Source: Phytoamicus setariae
GTDB lineage: Bacteria > Pseudomonadota > Alphaproteobacteria > Rhizobiales > Rhizobiaceae
Direction of reading: 5' to 3'
Assembly: GCF_016722925.1 (NCBI RefSeq)
Contig: NZ_JAEQNC010000001.1
Span: forward strand, 310,001-374,000
Length of the DNA: 64,000 nucleotides
Shown here: piece by piece, positions 1 through 6,652 of the stretch
Layout: each line of letters opens with the position of its first letter
How positions within the stretch are numbered: position 1 is the first letter of the stretch
The notes under the pieces: model-generated
The model's input: the letters and a program-made list of their open reading frames with translations, nothing else
Told to the model about the DNA's origin: nothing
Databases searched by the model: none
Position numbers and translations under genes: made by a program

Positions 1-539
1 CCGGCTATTCGCTGTGGAGCGACCAGAAGGCGGCCCTGTTCAAGGATGCCCGCGCATACGAGATTGGTGACATTCTCACCGTCATCATCGACATCGACGA
101 TCAGGCCAAGTTCGACAACACGACCGACCGCAGCCGCGAAAGCAACTGGAGCAAGAACTTCGGGCTGAATGGCGATGACAGCCACAACAGCGTTGGCCTG
201 TCGGCAGATATCGAGCAGGGCTCGAAGACCTCCACCAAGGGGGATGGCTCGATCGAACGCAAGGAAAAGCTGACGCTGCAGGTCGCGGTGGTGGTGACCG
301 GCAAGCTCGACAACGGCAATGTGCTGATCTCGGGCTCGCAGGAAGTGCGCGTCAATCAGGAACTGCGCGTGCTCAATCTTGCCGGTATCGCCCGGCCGCT
401 GGACGTGGACGCCAATAACAAGATATCCTACGAGAAGATTGCCGAAGCGCGCATCTCCTATGGCGGTCGTGGACGCCTGTCCGAGGTGCAGAACGCCCCT
501 GTAGGCCAACAGTTCCTCGATATTTTCTCTCCGCTCTGA
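1..539 (+). CDS. flgH: Flagellar L-ring protein FlgH (5' end missing)
   Basis: FlgH forms the outer-membrane L ring of the flagellar basal body. The reading frame is open from base 3 and the window edge removes the start and the lipoprotein signal peptide. The visible 178 residues begin with GYSLWSDQKAALFKDARAYE followed by IGDILTVIIDIDD, the conserved FlgH core, and continue with an acidic and Asn-rich stretch and the C-terminal region containing VVVTGKLDNGNVLISGSQEV. The stop is 27 bases before fliL, so both are probably in one operon. In rhizobia flgH precedes fliL and fliP, as here. I am confident of the family; only the upstream part cannot be judged. Confidence 0.93.
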   Translation, partial: GYSLWSDQKAALFKDARAYEIGDILTVIIDIDDQAKFDNTTDRSRESNWSKNFGLNGDDSHNSVGLSADIEQGSKTSTKGDGSIERKEKLTLQVAVVVTGKLDNGNVLISGSQEVRVNQELRVLNLAGIARPLDVDANNKISYEKIAEARISYGGRGRLSEVQNAPVGQQFLDIFSPL

Positions 540-566
540 TGTCGTTTGATGTAATGCCGGTGAACC

Positions 567-1085
567 ATGGTTGATACTGTCGATATTGAGTCGCCCAAGA
601 AGAAGTCCGCGCTGGTGATGACCATCGCGGCCGTGGCGGTCGTGACGGCGGTCGCCGGGGCTGGCGGCTGGTTTCTGGGCGGAATGCTGGCCCCGGCAAT
701 CGAAGCGGCCGACAAGGCTGCCGAAAAGGCAAAGGCAGAGGCTGCCGGTGAGGGCGGCGCTACCAAGTCCGAAGACGGGTTGCCGCGCATCTCCACGGAA
801 GAAAACGGCGTCGTGCAGCTTGAGCCGATCACCACCAACCTGTCCTTTCCGGCAGATCGCTGGATACGGCTGGAGGTGGCGTTGCTGTTCAAGGAGAAGC
901 CGGATGTCAGACTGGCCGAATCCATCCATCAGGACATTCTCGTCTATCTCCGCACGGTAACCCTGCAACAGATCGAGGGGCCACGGGGCTTCCAGTACCT
1001 GAAGGAAGATCTGGAAGAGCGGGCAGACGTAATTTCCGAAGGCAAGATCTCCAAAATACTGTTCAGGAGTTTCGTAATCGAATGA
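567..1085 (+). CDS. fliL: Flagellar basal body-associated protein FliL
   Basis: FliL is an inner-membrane protein with a periplasmic domain that sits around the stator units and supports motor torque. The 172-residue protein starts MVDTVDIESPKKK, has one membrane segment at about residues 15-40, then an Ala/Lys/Glu-rich linker (about 45-70) and a periplasmic domain ending KISKILFRSFVIE, typical of FliL C-termini. The stop codon overlaps the start of fliP by four bases (ATGA at 1082), so translation is probably coupled. The neighbours flgH and fliP support the call. Confidence 0.92.
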   Translation: MVDTVDIESPKKKSALVMTIAAVAVVTAVAGAGGWFLGGMLAPAIEAADKAAEKAKAEAAGEGGATKSEDGLPRISTEENGVVQLEPITTNLSFPADRWIRLEVALLFKEKPDVRLAESIHQDILVYLRTVTLQQIEGPRGFQYLKEDLEERADVISEGKISKILFRSFVIE

Positions 1086-1840
1086 GCCGCCACCTATCCA
1101 GGCACCTGTTGTCCTTCGCCACCGCCCTTGCAATCGCGGCGGTCGCGGGACTGGCGCATGCTCAGACGACAACGCCAGATATCCTGAACACGCCGATCAG
1201 CGGTTCGGTGGCGAGCTGGATCATCCGGACCTTCGGTCTGCTGACCATCCTGTCGGTGGCACCCGGCATTCTGGTCATGGTCACCAGTTTCCCGCGTTTC
1301 ATCATCGCGTTTTCGATCCTGCGATCCGGCATGGGGCTGGCGTCGACGCCATCAAACATGATCCTGACCAGTCTGGCGCTGTTCATGACCTTCTTCGTCA
1401 TGTCGCCGACATTGGAAAAGGCGTGGAAGGATGGCGCCCAGCCGCTGCTGGCCGAGCAGATCACCGAAACCGAAGCGCTGAACCGGATTGCCGTGCCGTT
1501 CCGCGACTTCATGGCCGCCAACACGCGCGACAAGGACCTCAAGCTGTTTGCCGATATCGCGGCAGAGAAGGGCCAACCGGCGGTGACCAACGGCCAGGTC
1601 GATCTTCGCGTGCTTGTTCCGGCTTTCATGATTTCGGAAATCCGCCGGGGTTTTGAGATCGGCTTTCTCATCGTGCTGCCGTTCCTCGTCATCGACCTGA
1701 TCGTGGCGACCATCACCATGGCCATGGGCATGATGATGCTGCCGCCAACCTCCATTTCACTGCCCTTCAAGATCCTGTTCTTCGTGCTCATCGACGGCTG
1801 GAACCTGCTGGTCGGCAGCCTCGTCAGATCGTTCACCTGA
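1082..1840 (+). CDS. fliP: Flagellar type III export protein FliP
   Basis: FliP is a core membrane subunit of the flagellar type III export gate, together with FliQ and FliR. The 252-residue protein has a cleavable signal-like N-terminus (hydrophobic residues about 9-27 ending LAHAQ), then the hallmark region TILSVAPGILVMVTSFPRF, two membrane segments, a periplasmic loop, and the C-terminal pair of membrane helices with FMISEIRRGFEIGFLIVLPF and MGMMMLPPTSISLPFK. Length and motifs match the family. It is translationally coupled to fliL and followed by a rho-independent terminator, closing this transcription unit before the flagellin genes. Confidence 0.95.
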   Translation: MSRHLSRHLLSFATALAIAAVAGLAHAQTTTPDILNTPISGSVASWIIRTFGLLTILSVAPGILVMVTSFPRFIIAFSILRSGMGLASTPSNMILTSLALFMTFFVMSPTLEKAWKDGAQPLLAEQITETEALNRIAVPFRDFMAANTRDKDLKLFADIAAEKGQPAVTNGQVDLRVLVPAFMISEIRRGFEIGFLIVLPFLVIDLIVATITMAMGMMMLPPTSISLPFKILFFVLIDGWNLLVGSLVRSFT

Positions 1841-1850
1841 AGACTCCAAG

Positions 1851-1874
1851 GTCGCGTTAACGTTTCAACGCGAC
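1851..1874. repeat. 8-bp perfect inverted repeat downstream of fliP
   Basis: GTCGCGTT at 1851-1858 pairs with AACGCGAC at 1867-1874 around an 8-base loop, ten bases after the fliP stop. There is no T-run directly after it. It may be a 3'-end stabilising hairpin or an accessory terminator ahead of the stronger one at 1913. Confidence 0.4.
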
Positions 1875-1879
1875 ACATC

Positions 1880-1887
1880 TTAACCAT
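1880..1887 (+). promoter_or_regulatory. CtrA half-site (TTAACCAT) upstream of first flagellin
   Basis: TTAACCAT at 1880-1887 is the half-site form of the alphaproteobacterial CtrA operator. A second TTAA follows at 1893-1896, but the spacer is 9 bases rather than the canonical 7. It lies about 225 bases before the flaA start and before the terminator at 1913, so a role for flaA is uncertain. Confidence 0.3.
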
Positions 1888-1912
1888 CTATTTTAATTGA
1901 TGATTATCCATC

Positions 1913-1947
1913 AAACCCGGTCGCCCTGAAGGCGGCCGGGTTTGTTA
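1913..1947 (+). terminator. Rho-independent terminator after fliP
   Basis: Arms AAACCCGGTCGCC (1913-1925) and GGCGGCCGGGTTT (1931-1943) form a 13-bp stem with one G-T pair and a five-base loop, followed by GTTAAGTT. It separates the flgH-fliL-fliP unit from the flagellin genes. Confidence 0.75.
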
Positions 1948-2024
1948 AGTTGTTGGCAATGTATCGGCCGCAATAGTGCCCTCACACGACGAACGGTTCT
2001 CAAGAAAACGACGGGAACCGAGTG

Positions 2025-2076
2025 GCATGAAGCCGAGACGCCGTGACCGGTAAGAGCTTTCGAACCCGGCATGTCC
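2025..2076 (+). promoter_or_regulatory. Conserved flagellin leader block, copy 1
   Basis: The sequence upstream of flaA carries GCATGA (2025-2030), TGACCGGT (2044-2051) and CCGGCATGTCC (2066-2076). The same three elements in the same order occur before the two other flagellin genes (3288-3333 and 4677-4722). The last element starts 45 bases before the flaA ATG, consistent with a promoter core or with a conserved 5' leader. No recognisable sigma-70 -35/-10 pair is visible. The function is inferred from conservation only. Confidence 0.55.
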
Positions 2077-2110
2077 CTACTTTTTGTAACGCGTAAAAGG
2101 GACGTCCCCA

Positions 2111-3094
2111 ATGACTTCTATCATGACCAACACTTCCGCAATGTCGGCACTCGCTACGCTGCGTTCTATCAACCAGGACATGGAAACCACCCAGGACCGC
2201 ATTTCGTCGGGCTTCCGCGTCGGCAGCGCGTCGGACAATGCGGCTTACTGGTCGATCGCCACCACCATGCGTTCGGACAATAAGGCTCTCGGCACTGTGC
2301 AGGACGCCCTCGGCCTCGGTGCAGCCAAGGCCGACGTCGCCTACACCGCGATGAACTCCGCGATCTCGGTCGTCGATGAAATCAAGGCAAAGTTCGTTGC
2401 CGCTTCGGAGCCGGGCGTTGACCGCGCCAAGGTAGACAAGGAAATCAAGGAACTGCAGAACCAGCTCGTGAGCATTGCCAAGTCGGCATCGTTCTCCGGC
2501 GAGAACTGGGTTGCACACGATGCCAACAACACCGCCGGTGCCAAGGAAATCGTTGGCTCCTTCAACCGTGACGGCCAGGGCAATGTCAGCCTGACGACGC
2601 TCTCGTTCGACACCACCAAGAGCTCGCTGATCAACTTCGATCCCGCCCAAACTGATGGCTTTGCGGTGGAGCAACTCGATGTGGCCGGCGATGGTGGCTC
2701 TCTGCTCTCCGGTCTGCTGATCGGTAACGAGTATGTCACTGATAAGACAACGGCTACGCCGGTTGACTTCCAGAAGTCCCTCCTGACGATCGCTACGGAC
2801 GGCCTCGACAGCAAGCAGATGGCCGGCGCAATCAGCGCTGTCGACGTTATTCTTCAGAAAATGACGGACTCTGCTGCCGATCTCGGCGCACTCAACAGCC
2901 GCATCGGCCTGCAGAGCGACTTCGTTGCCGATCTCAGCGACTCGATCGAAAAGGGCATCGGCAAGCTCGTCGATGCCGACATGAACGAAGAGTCGACCCG
3001 CCTCAAGGCTCTGCAGACGCAGCAGCAGCTTGGTATCCAGGCACTGTCGATCGCCAATTCGGCTTCGCAGAACATCCTGTCGCTTTTCCGCTAA
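2111..3094 (+). CDS. flaA: Flagellin A
   Basis: Structural protein of the flagellar filament, exported by the type III apparatus. The 327 residues begin MTSIMTNTSAMSALATLRSI and contain the conserved D0/D1 N-terminal half (to about residue 140, with SSGFRVGSASDNAAYWSIA) and the conserved C-terminal half (about 250-327, ending in NILSLFR). The central 140-250 region is variable, as in rhizobial complex flagella. There is no signal peptide, as expected. It is the first of three adjacent paralogues, has a conserved leader upstream and a strong terminator downstream, so it is probably transcribed alone and at high level. The symbol is assigned by position. Confidence 0.92.
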   Translation: MTSIMTNTSAMSALATLRSINQDMETTQDRISSGFRVGSASDNAAYWSIATTMRSDNKALGTVQDALGLGAAKADVAYTAMNSAISVVDEIKAKFVAASEPGVDRAKVDKEIKELQNQLVSIAKSASFSGENWVAHDANNTAGAKEIVGSFNRDGQGNVSLTTLSFDTTKSSLINFDPAQTDGFAVEQLDVAGDGGSLLSGLLIGNEYVTDKTTATPVDFQKSLLTIATDGLDSKQMAGAISAVDVILQKMTDSAADLGALNSRIGLQSDFVADLSDSIEKGIGKLVDADMNEESTRLKALQTQQQLGIQALSIANSASQNILSLFR

Positions 3095-3125
3095 GCGTAG
3101 ACTGCAACTTAGTAGCCTTATCGAG

Positions 3126-3153
3126 GCCGCCCGGATTTTCCGGGCGGCTTTTT
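3126..3153 (+). terminator. Rho-independent terminator after flaA
   Basis: GCCGCCCGGA (3126-3135) pairs perfectly with TCCGGGCGGC (3139-3148) around a TTT loop and is followed by a T-run (3149-3153). Confidence 0.9.
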
Positions 3154-3222
3154 CACGTTTTTCGTAGCTTGCGCCAAACTTGCTAAGTTTCACGGTAAAT
3201 TATCAAGCGCATTCAATGTTCT

Positions 3223-3230
3223 TTAACCAT
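3223..3230 (+). promoter_or_regulatory. CtrA half-site (TTAACCAT) upstream of second flagellin
   Basis: TTAACCAT occurs 141 bases before the flaB start. It matches the half-site seen before flaA and in the full boxes before flaC and rem. No second TTAA is present at 7-base spacing, so the evidence is weak by itself. Confidence 0.3.
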
Positions 3231-3287
3231 ATCGGTGTTTATTGATCCTCATTGAAGCGTCGGGTTGGCCAGAAGATTGGCTGACAA

Positions 3288-3333
3288 GCATGAAGCCTAC
3301 CGCCGTTGCCGGTTTGAAAATCCCGGAATGTCC
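3288..3333 (+). promoter_or_regulatory. Conserved flagellin leader block, copy 2
   Basis: GCATGA (3288-3293), TTGCCGGT (3306-3313) and CCGGAATGTCC (3323-3333), in the same order as before flaA and flaC. The last element starts 48 bases before the flaB ATG at 3371. It is probably a promoter core or leader element. Confidence 0.55.
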
Positions 3334-3370
3334 CTTTCATTTTTCTCGTATTACGAGGGGCACTACACCA

Positions 3371-4366
3371 ATGACGAGCATTCTTACAAACACTGCTGCC
3401 ATGGCAGCGCTTGGCACTCTCCGTTCGATCGCCGACAACATGGAAACGACGCAGAACCGCGTTTCCTCCGGCTTCCGCGTCGAAACCGCTAGCGACAACG
3501 CCGCTTACTGGTCGATCGCCACCACCATGCGTTCCGACAACAAGGCGCTTGGCGCCGTCAAGGACGCCCTCGGCCTCGGCGCTGCCAAGACCGACGTTGC
3601 CTACACTGCAATGAACAGCTCGATCTCCGTCGTCGATGAAATCAAGGCCAAGCTGGTTGCTGCTTCCGAGCCGGGCGTCGACAAGAGCAAGATCCAGAAG
3701 GAAATCACCGAACTGCAGAACCAGTTGGTTTCCATCGCGAAATCCGCTTCGTTCTCAGGTGAAAACTGGGTCTATCACGACGTTGTTAACAACACGCCTG
3801 CCCAAAAAGAGGTTGTTGGTTCCTTTAACCGCGATGCGGGCGGCAATGTCAGCGTCACTACACTAAAGTTTGATACAAACAAGAGCTCTTTGATCAACGA
3901 AGATCTAAGCGACCCGACTGGTTATTTCGATCAGCAGATCGTTTCTGACGATCCCGTCAACAACAGCACCGTGAGCTGGCTTTCGGCAAAAATGGCTTAC
4001 CAAGAGCCCGATGGCGCCGGCGCTTTTAACGACAAGGCGCTGACCTATTCCGTCCTAAACATGGACATTTCGACGAAGAGCCTTGCCGAAATGCGGGAAG
4101 CCATCAGCGGCGTTGATTTTGTTCTTCAGCACATGACGGACGCGGCCGCCGATCTCGGCGCGCTTAACAGCCGCATCACTCTGCAGGAAGACTTCGTCGA
4201 AGACCTGACCGACTCGATCGAAAAGGGCGTTGGCAAACTCGTTGACGCAGACATGAACGAAGAGTCGACCCGCCTCAAGGCCCTGCAGACCCAGCAGCAG
4301 CTCGGCATCCAGGCGCTGTCGATCGCCAACTCGAATTCCGAGAACGTGCTGTCGCTGTTCCGTTAA
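3371..4366 (+). CDS. flaB: Flagellin B
   Basis: Second flagellin paralogue, 331 residues, filament subunit. The start at 3371 is chosen because the protein then begins MTSILTNTAAMAALGTLRSI, aligning with its neighbours, and GAGGGG lies about ten bases upstream; the 43 extra residues available upstream lie in the leader and are not flagellin-like. The N-terminal (SSGFRVETASDNAAYWSIA) and C-terminal halves are nearly the same as flaA, while the central domain (about 140-255) differs in length and sequence. The protein ends in NVLSLFR. A 15-bp terminator follows immediately. Confidence 0.92.
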   Translation: MTSILTNTAAMAALGTLRSIADNMETTQNRVSSGFRVETASDNAAYWSIATTMRSDNKALGAVKDALGLGAAKTDVAYTAMNSSISVVDEIKAKLVAASEPGVDKSKIQKEITELQNQLVSIAKSASFSGENWVYHDVVNNTPAQKEVVGSFNRDAGGNVSVTTLKFDTNKSSLINEDLSDPTGYFDQQIVSDDPVNNSTVSWLSAKMAYQEPDGAGAFNDKALTYSVLNMDISTKSLAEMREAISGVDFVLQHMTDAAADLGALNSRITLQEDFVEDLTDSIEKGVGKLVDADMNEESTRLKALQTQQQLGIQALSIANSNSENVLSLFR

Positions 4367-4392
4367 CAGCGAATCACATCGCAACAAGATTG

Positions 4393-4425
4393 AAAACCGC
4401 CGGCTGCATCGCAGCCGGCGGTTTT
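4393..4425 (+). terminator. Rho-independent terminator after flaB
   Basis: A perfect 15-bp stem, AAAACCGCCGGCTGC (4393-4407) with GCAGCCGGCGGTTTT (4411-4425), with a three-base loop. The U-tract lies in the distal part of the second arm. The leading A-run could allow bidirectional action. Confidence 0.9.
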
Positions 4426-4568
4426 CGCGTATATGGAATTTGCATCCGGCATATGCTGCGTTGCCTGCTTCGGGGTTCTCGGAGCCGCGCTATTTCATTG
4501 AAAACATTGCACGAAACGCCTGAGAAATTCCCGGACGCCTAAAATTTAAGGCATTGATAATAAACAAT

Positions 4569-4607
4569 AATCAATGGTTAAATTTCGCGGGCAATTAACC
4601 ATTGATT
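4569..4607. repeat. 13-bp perfect inverted repeat upstream of flaC
   Basis: AATCAATGGTTAA (4569-4581) is the exact reverse complement of TTAACCATTGATT (4595-4607), with a 13-base spacer. The right arm is also the left part of the CtrA-type box, so the left arm supplies an inverted half-site. It could be a dimer operator or a hairpin in the leader. Confidence 0.6.
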
Positions 4608-4609
4608 AA
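4595..4609 (+). promoter_or_regulatory. Full CtrA-type box (TTAA-N7-TTAA) upstream of flaC
   Basis: TTAA (4595-4598), seven bases CCATTGA, TTAA (4606-4609), followed by CCAT. It matches the CtrA consensus TTAA-N7-TTAA exactly, with the TTAACCAT half-site repeated twice. It lies 140 bases before the ATG. CtrA binding is inferred from consensus only. Confidence 0.55.
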
Positions 4610-4676
4610 CCATCCCTGTTTAAATATCCTTAACGAATGGCAGGTTGTCGCCCAGGGCAAAGAGTGGCGACGACGC

Positions 4677-4722
4677 GCATGATGCACCACTGCTGTTGCC
4701 GGTACGAAGGTCCGGAATGTCC
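4677..4722 (+). promoter_or_regulatory. Conserved flagellin leader block, copy 3
   Basis: GCATGA (4677-4682), TTGCCGGT (4696-4703) and CCGGAATGTCC (4712-4722), in the same order as copies 1 and 2. The last element starts 37 bases before the flaC ATG. Confidence 0.55.
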
Positions 4723-4748
4723 GCGAAACTCCTTCTAGGGCAATACCC

Positions 4749-5726
4749 ATGACAAGCATAATGACCAATGCAGCTGCGATGGCAGCGCTGCAAACCCTTC
4801 GCGACATCAACGGAAAGATGGAAACGACGCAGCAGCGGGTCTCCTCGGGCTACCGGGTCGAGACCGCAGCCGACAATGCCGCTTACTGGTCGATCGCCAC
4901 CACGATGCGTTCGGACAACAAGGCACTGGGAACCGTGCAGGATGCCCTCGGTCTCGGCGCGGCCAAGACCGACACGGCTTACACCGGTCTTTCTTCCGCC
5001 ATCGATGTCATTTCCGAAATCAAGGCCAAGCTGGTCGCGGCCCGCGAGCCTGGTGTCGACAAGCTGAAGATCAACAAGGAACTTGAGGAACTCAAGAACC
5101 AGCTTCAGTCCATCGCAGAATCCGCGTCGTTCTCGGGAGAGAACTGGCTCTTCAACGACACCGGAGCGCCGCCGGCAGTTGTCGAGATGGTCGGCTCCTT
5201 CAATCGCGCCTCCGATGGTTCAGTGGCGGTGGAAACGCTTGAATTCGATACCACGACCTCGACCCTCATCGACACCAATGATGCCCAGGACGGCGTTTTG
5301 ACGCGTGGTATCGACGTGGATATCGACGACGGCGCTGGCGGCACGACCACGATGACCTACTTCCTGATCGACGCACAATCGGCTTCGGGTGCCAGCGGTG
5401 GCGGAACTCCCACTGAAATCGTACTGGACACAGTGACCACGGGCTTCGAACTCGATGGCATGATTTCGGTCGTCGATGGTATTCTAGGCACGTTGACCAA
5501 CTCGGCCGCCACGCTGGGTTCCATCAACACCCGCATCGAAATGCAGGACGAATTCGTCTCCACGCTCATGGACGTGATCGACAAGGGTGTCGGACGACTG
5601 GTCGATGCCGACATGAACGAGGAATCCACCAGGCTGAAGGCGCTGCAGACCCAGCAGCAGCTCGGCATCCAGTCCTTGTCGATCGCCAATTCCAACGCAG
5701 AAAACATCCTGCAGCTGTTCAAGTAA
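4749..5726 (+). CDS. flaC: Flagellin C
   Basis: Third flagellin paralogue, 325 residues, starting MTSIMTNAAAMAALQTLRDI. It has the conserved N-terminal half (SSGYRVETAADNAAYWSIA) and C-terminal half (ADMNEESTRLKALQTQQQ) but is more divergent than the first two, with substitutions throughout the N-terminal helix, a Thr/Gly-rich centre (about 170-240) and the ending NILQLFK instead of SLFR. In rhizobia the principal flagellin is usually FlaA and the others are secondary subunits; this divergence fits a secondary role, which is inference. The symbol is assigned by order. Confidence 0.9.
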   Translation: MTSIMTNAAAMAALQTLRDINGKMETTQQRVSSGYRVETAADNAAYWSIATTMRSDNKALGTVQDALGLGAAKTDTAYTGLSSAIDVISEIKAKLVAAREPGVDKLKINKELEELKNQLQSIAESASFSGENWLFNDTGAPPAVVEMVGSFNRASDGSVAVETLEFDTTTSTLIDTNDAQDGVLTRGIDVDIDDGAGGTTTMTYFLIDAQSASGASGGGTPTEIVLDTVTTGFELDGMISVVDGILGTLTNSAATLGSINTRIEMQDEFVSTLMDVIDKGVGRLVDADMNEESTRLKALQTQQQLGIQSLSIANSNAENILQLFK

Positions 5727-5732
5727 GCATTG

Positions 5733-5768
5733 TCGGGGCGCATTTCCGGGCAAGTTGATCTTGCGCCC
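5733..5768 (+). terminator. Possible weak terminator after flaC
   Basis: GGGGCGCA shortly after the flaC stop can pair with TGCGCCCC about 19 bases downstream, giving an 8-bp stem. No T-run follows, so it may be a 3' hairpin rather than an efficient terminator. Confidence 0.35.
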
Positions 5769-6004
5769 CAACCGGATGGATCGGGCATGTTCAGCCGCCA
5801 TAGCTGGGCATGCCGGACTGGTTCGCATTCCGTCGCGCTGCGGTCATTGGCGCGGTTTCGGAACGTTGGGCCGCGTTATTGCCCTGATGCGGCCCAACAC
5901 ATTCATTCTCGCGCAAGTTTGCGCATCTAGCCTGTAGAAAATGTACCGTATTTCCGGCTCGCGTCGGCAATCCATATTCAGGCTCTAGTTTCGGCGGCTT
6001 TGCA

Positions 6005-6652
6005 ATGAATGCCATGTTAGCCAAGTATCTCAAGGATTTCAGTGTGCCCGCGGCGATAGAACCCGCACATGGCAACATACTGGAAAGCCTGGATGGCTCC
6101 CCCTTCGGCGATATCGATTTCGACACCGATCCGGAACCCGCAATCGACATCGAGGCGGAACGCCGAGAGGCCTACGAAGAGGGGCATCGAGCCGCCACCG
6201 AGTTGTTGGAAGCCCGGCATGCAGACGAAATGGCCGCATTGCGCCAAGCCCAGTCCGACGAACTTGCCGCCATCCAGGCTATTCATGAAAATGAAGTGGT
6301 GGGCATGGTCCACACCCGCTTTCACGAGATGACGCAGGTTCTGTCGCAAACACTGGCCGATCAGACGCTTCAGGTTCTGCTGCCGGTGTTCAACAAGGAA
6401 CTGGCAAGTCTGGCCGTAGCGACACTCGGTGCGACGGTCAGGGAAGCACTCCGGGAAGCTGATATCAGCACCGTCATCGTGCGCGGTTCGGCAGAGCTTT
6501 TTGCCGCGCTCAAGCCGCTGCTCGATGCGGATGGAATTGACAGTCGCTTCATAGAACAGGCATCGCAGGATTTGACCGTGGAAATCAATGAAACAGTGTT
6601 GGCCACCCGCCTGGGCACATGGGCCCAGACGCTCTCCGAGGTGACAGGATGA
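6005..6652 (+). CDS. FliH-like flagellar export regulator (conserved gene before motB)
   Basis: A 215-residue protein with no signal peptide or membrane segment. It has an acidic N-terminus (about 20-55), a long Ala/Glu-rich helix likely to form a coiled coil (about 50-110, with AERREAYEEGHRAATELLEA), and a C-terminal part with IVRGSAELFAALKPLLDADG and DLTVEINETVLATRLGTWAQ. This layout, with a heptad-rich stalk followed by a small globular end, is that of FliH/SctL proteins, which regulate the export ATPase FliI. The position just before motB is a conserved rhizobial flagellar locus. Its stop overlaps the motB start (ATGA), suggesting coupling. The FliH assignment is structural inference; identity is low by eye. 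Confidence 0.6.
   Translation: MNAMLAKYLKDFSVPAAIEPAHGNILESLDGSPFGDIDFDTDPEPAIDIEAERREAYEEGHRAATELLEARHADEMAALRQAQSDELAAIQAIHENEVVGMVHTRFHEMTQVLSQTLADQTLQVLLPVFNKELASLAVATLGATVREALREADISTVIVRGSAELFAALKPLLDADGIDSRFIEQASQDLTVEINETVLATRLGTWAQTLSEVTG

Larger units (their letters stand above)
4426..4676 (+). other. AT-rich regulatory region before the third flagellin
   Basis: No gene is visible between flaB and flaC (382 bases). Besides the terminator it holds an AT-rich stretch with a 13-bp inverted repeat (4569-4581 with 4595-4607), a full CtrA-type box (4595-4609) and the conserved flagellin block (4677-4722). It looks like a dedicated control region for flaC. Confidence 0.5.

Noticed and set aside
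2000-3193. Long open frame on the minus strand across flaA (397 codons)
   Set aside because: It mirrors the codon pattern of the flagellin gene, has no ribosome site or family motif, and runs through the flaA terminator.
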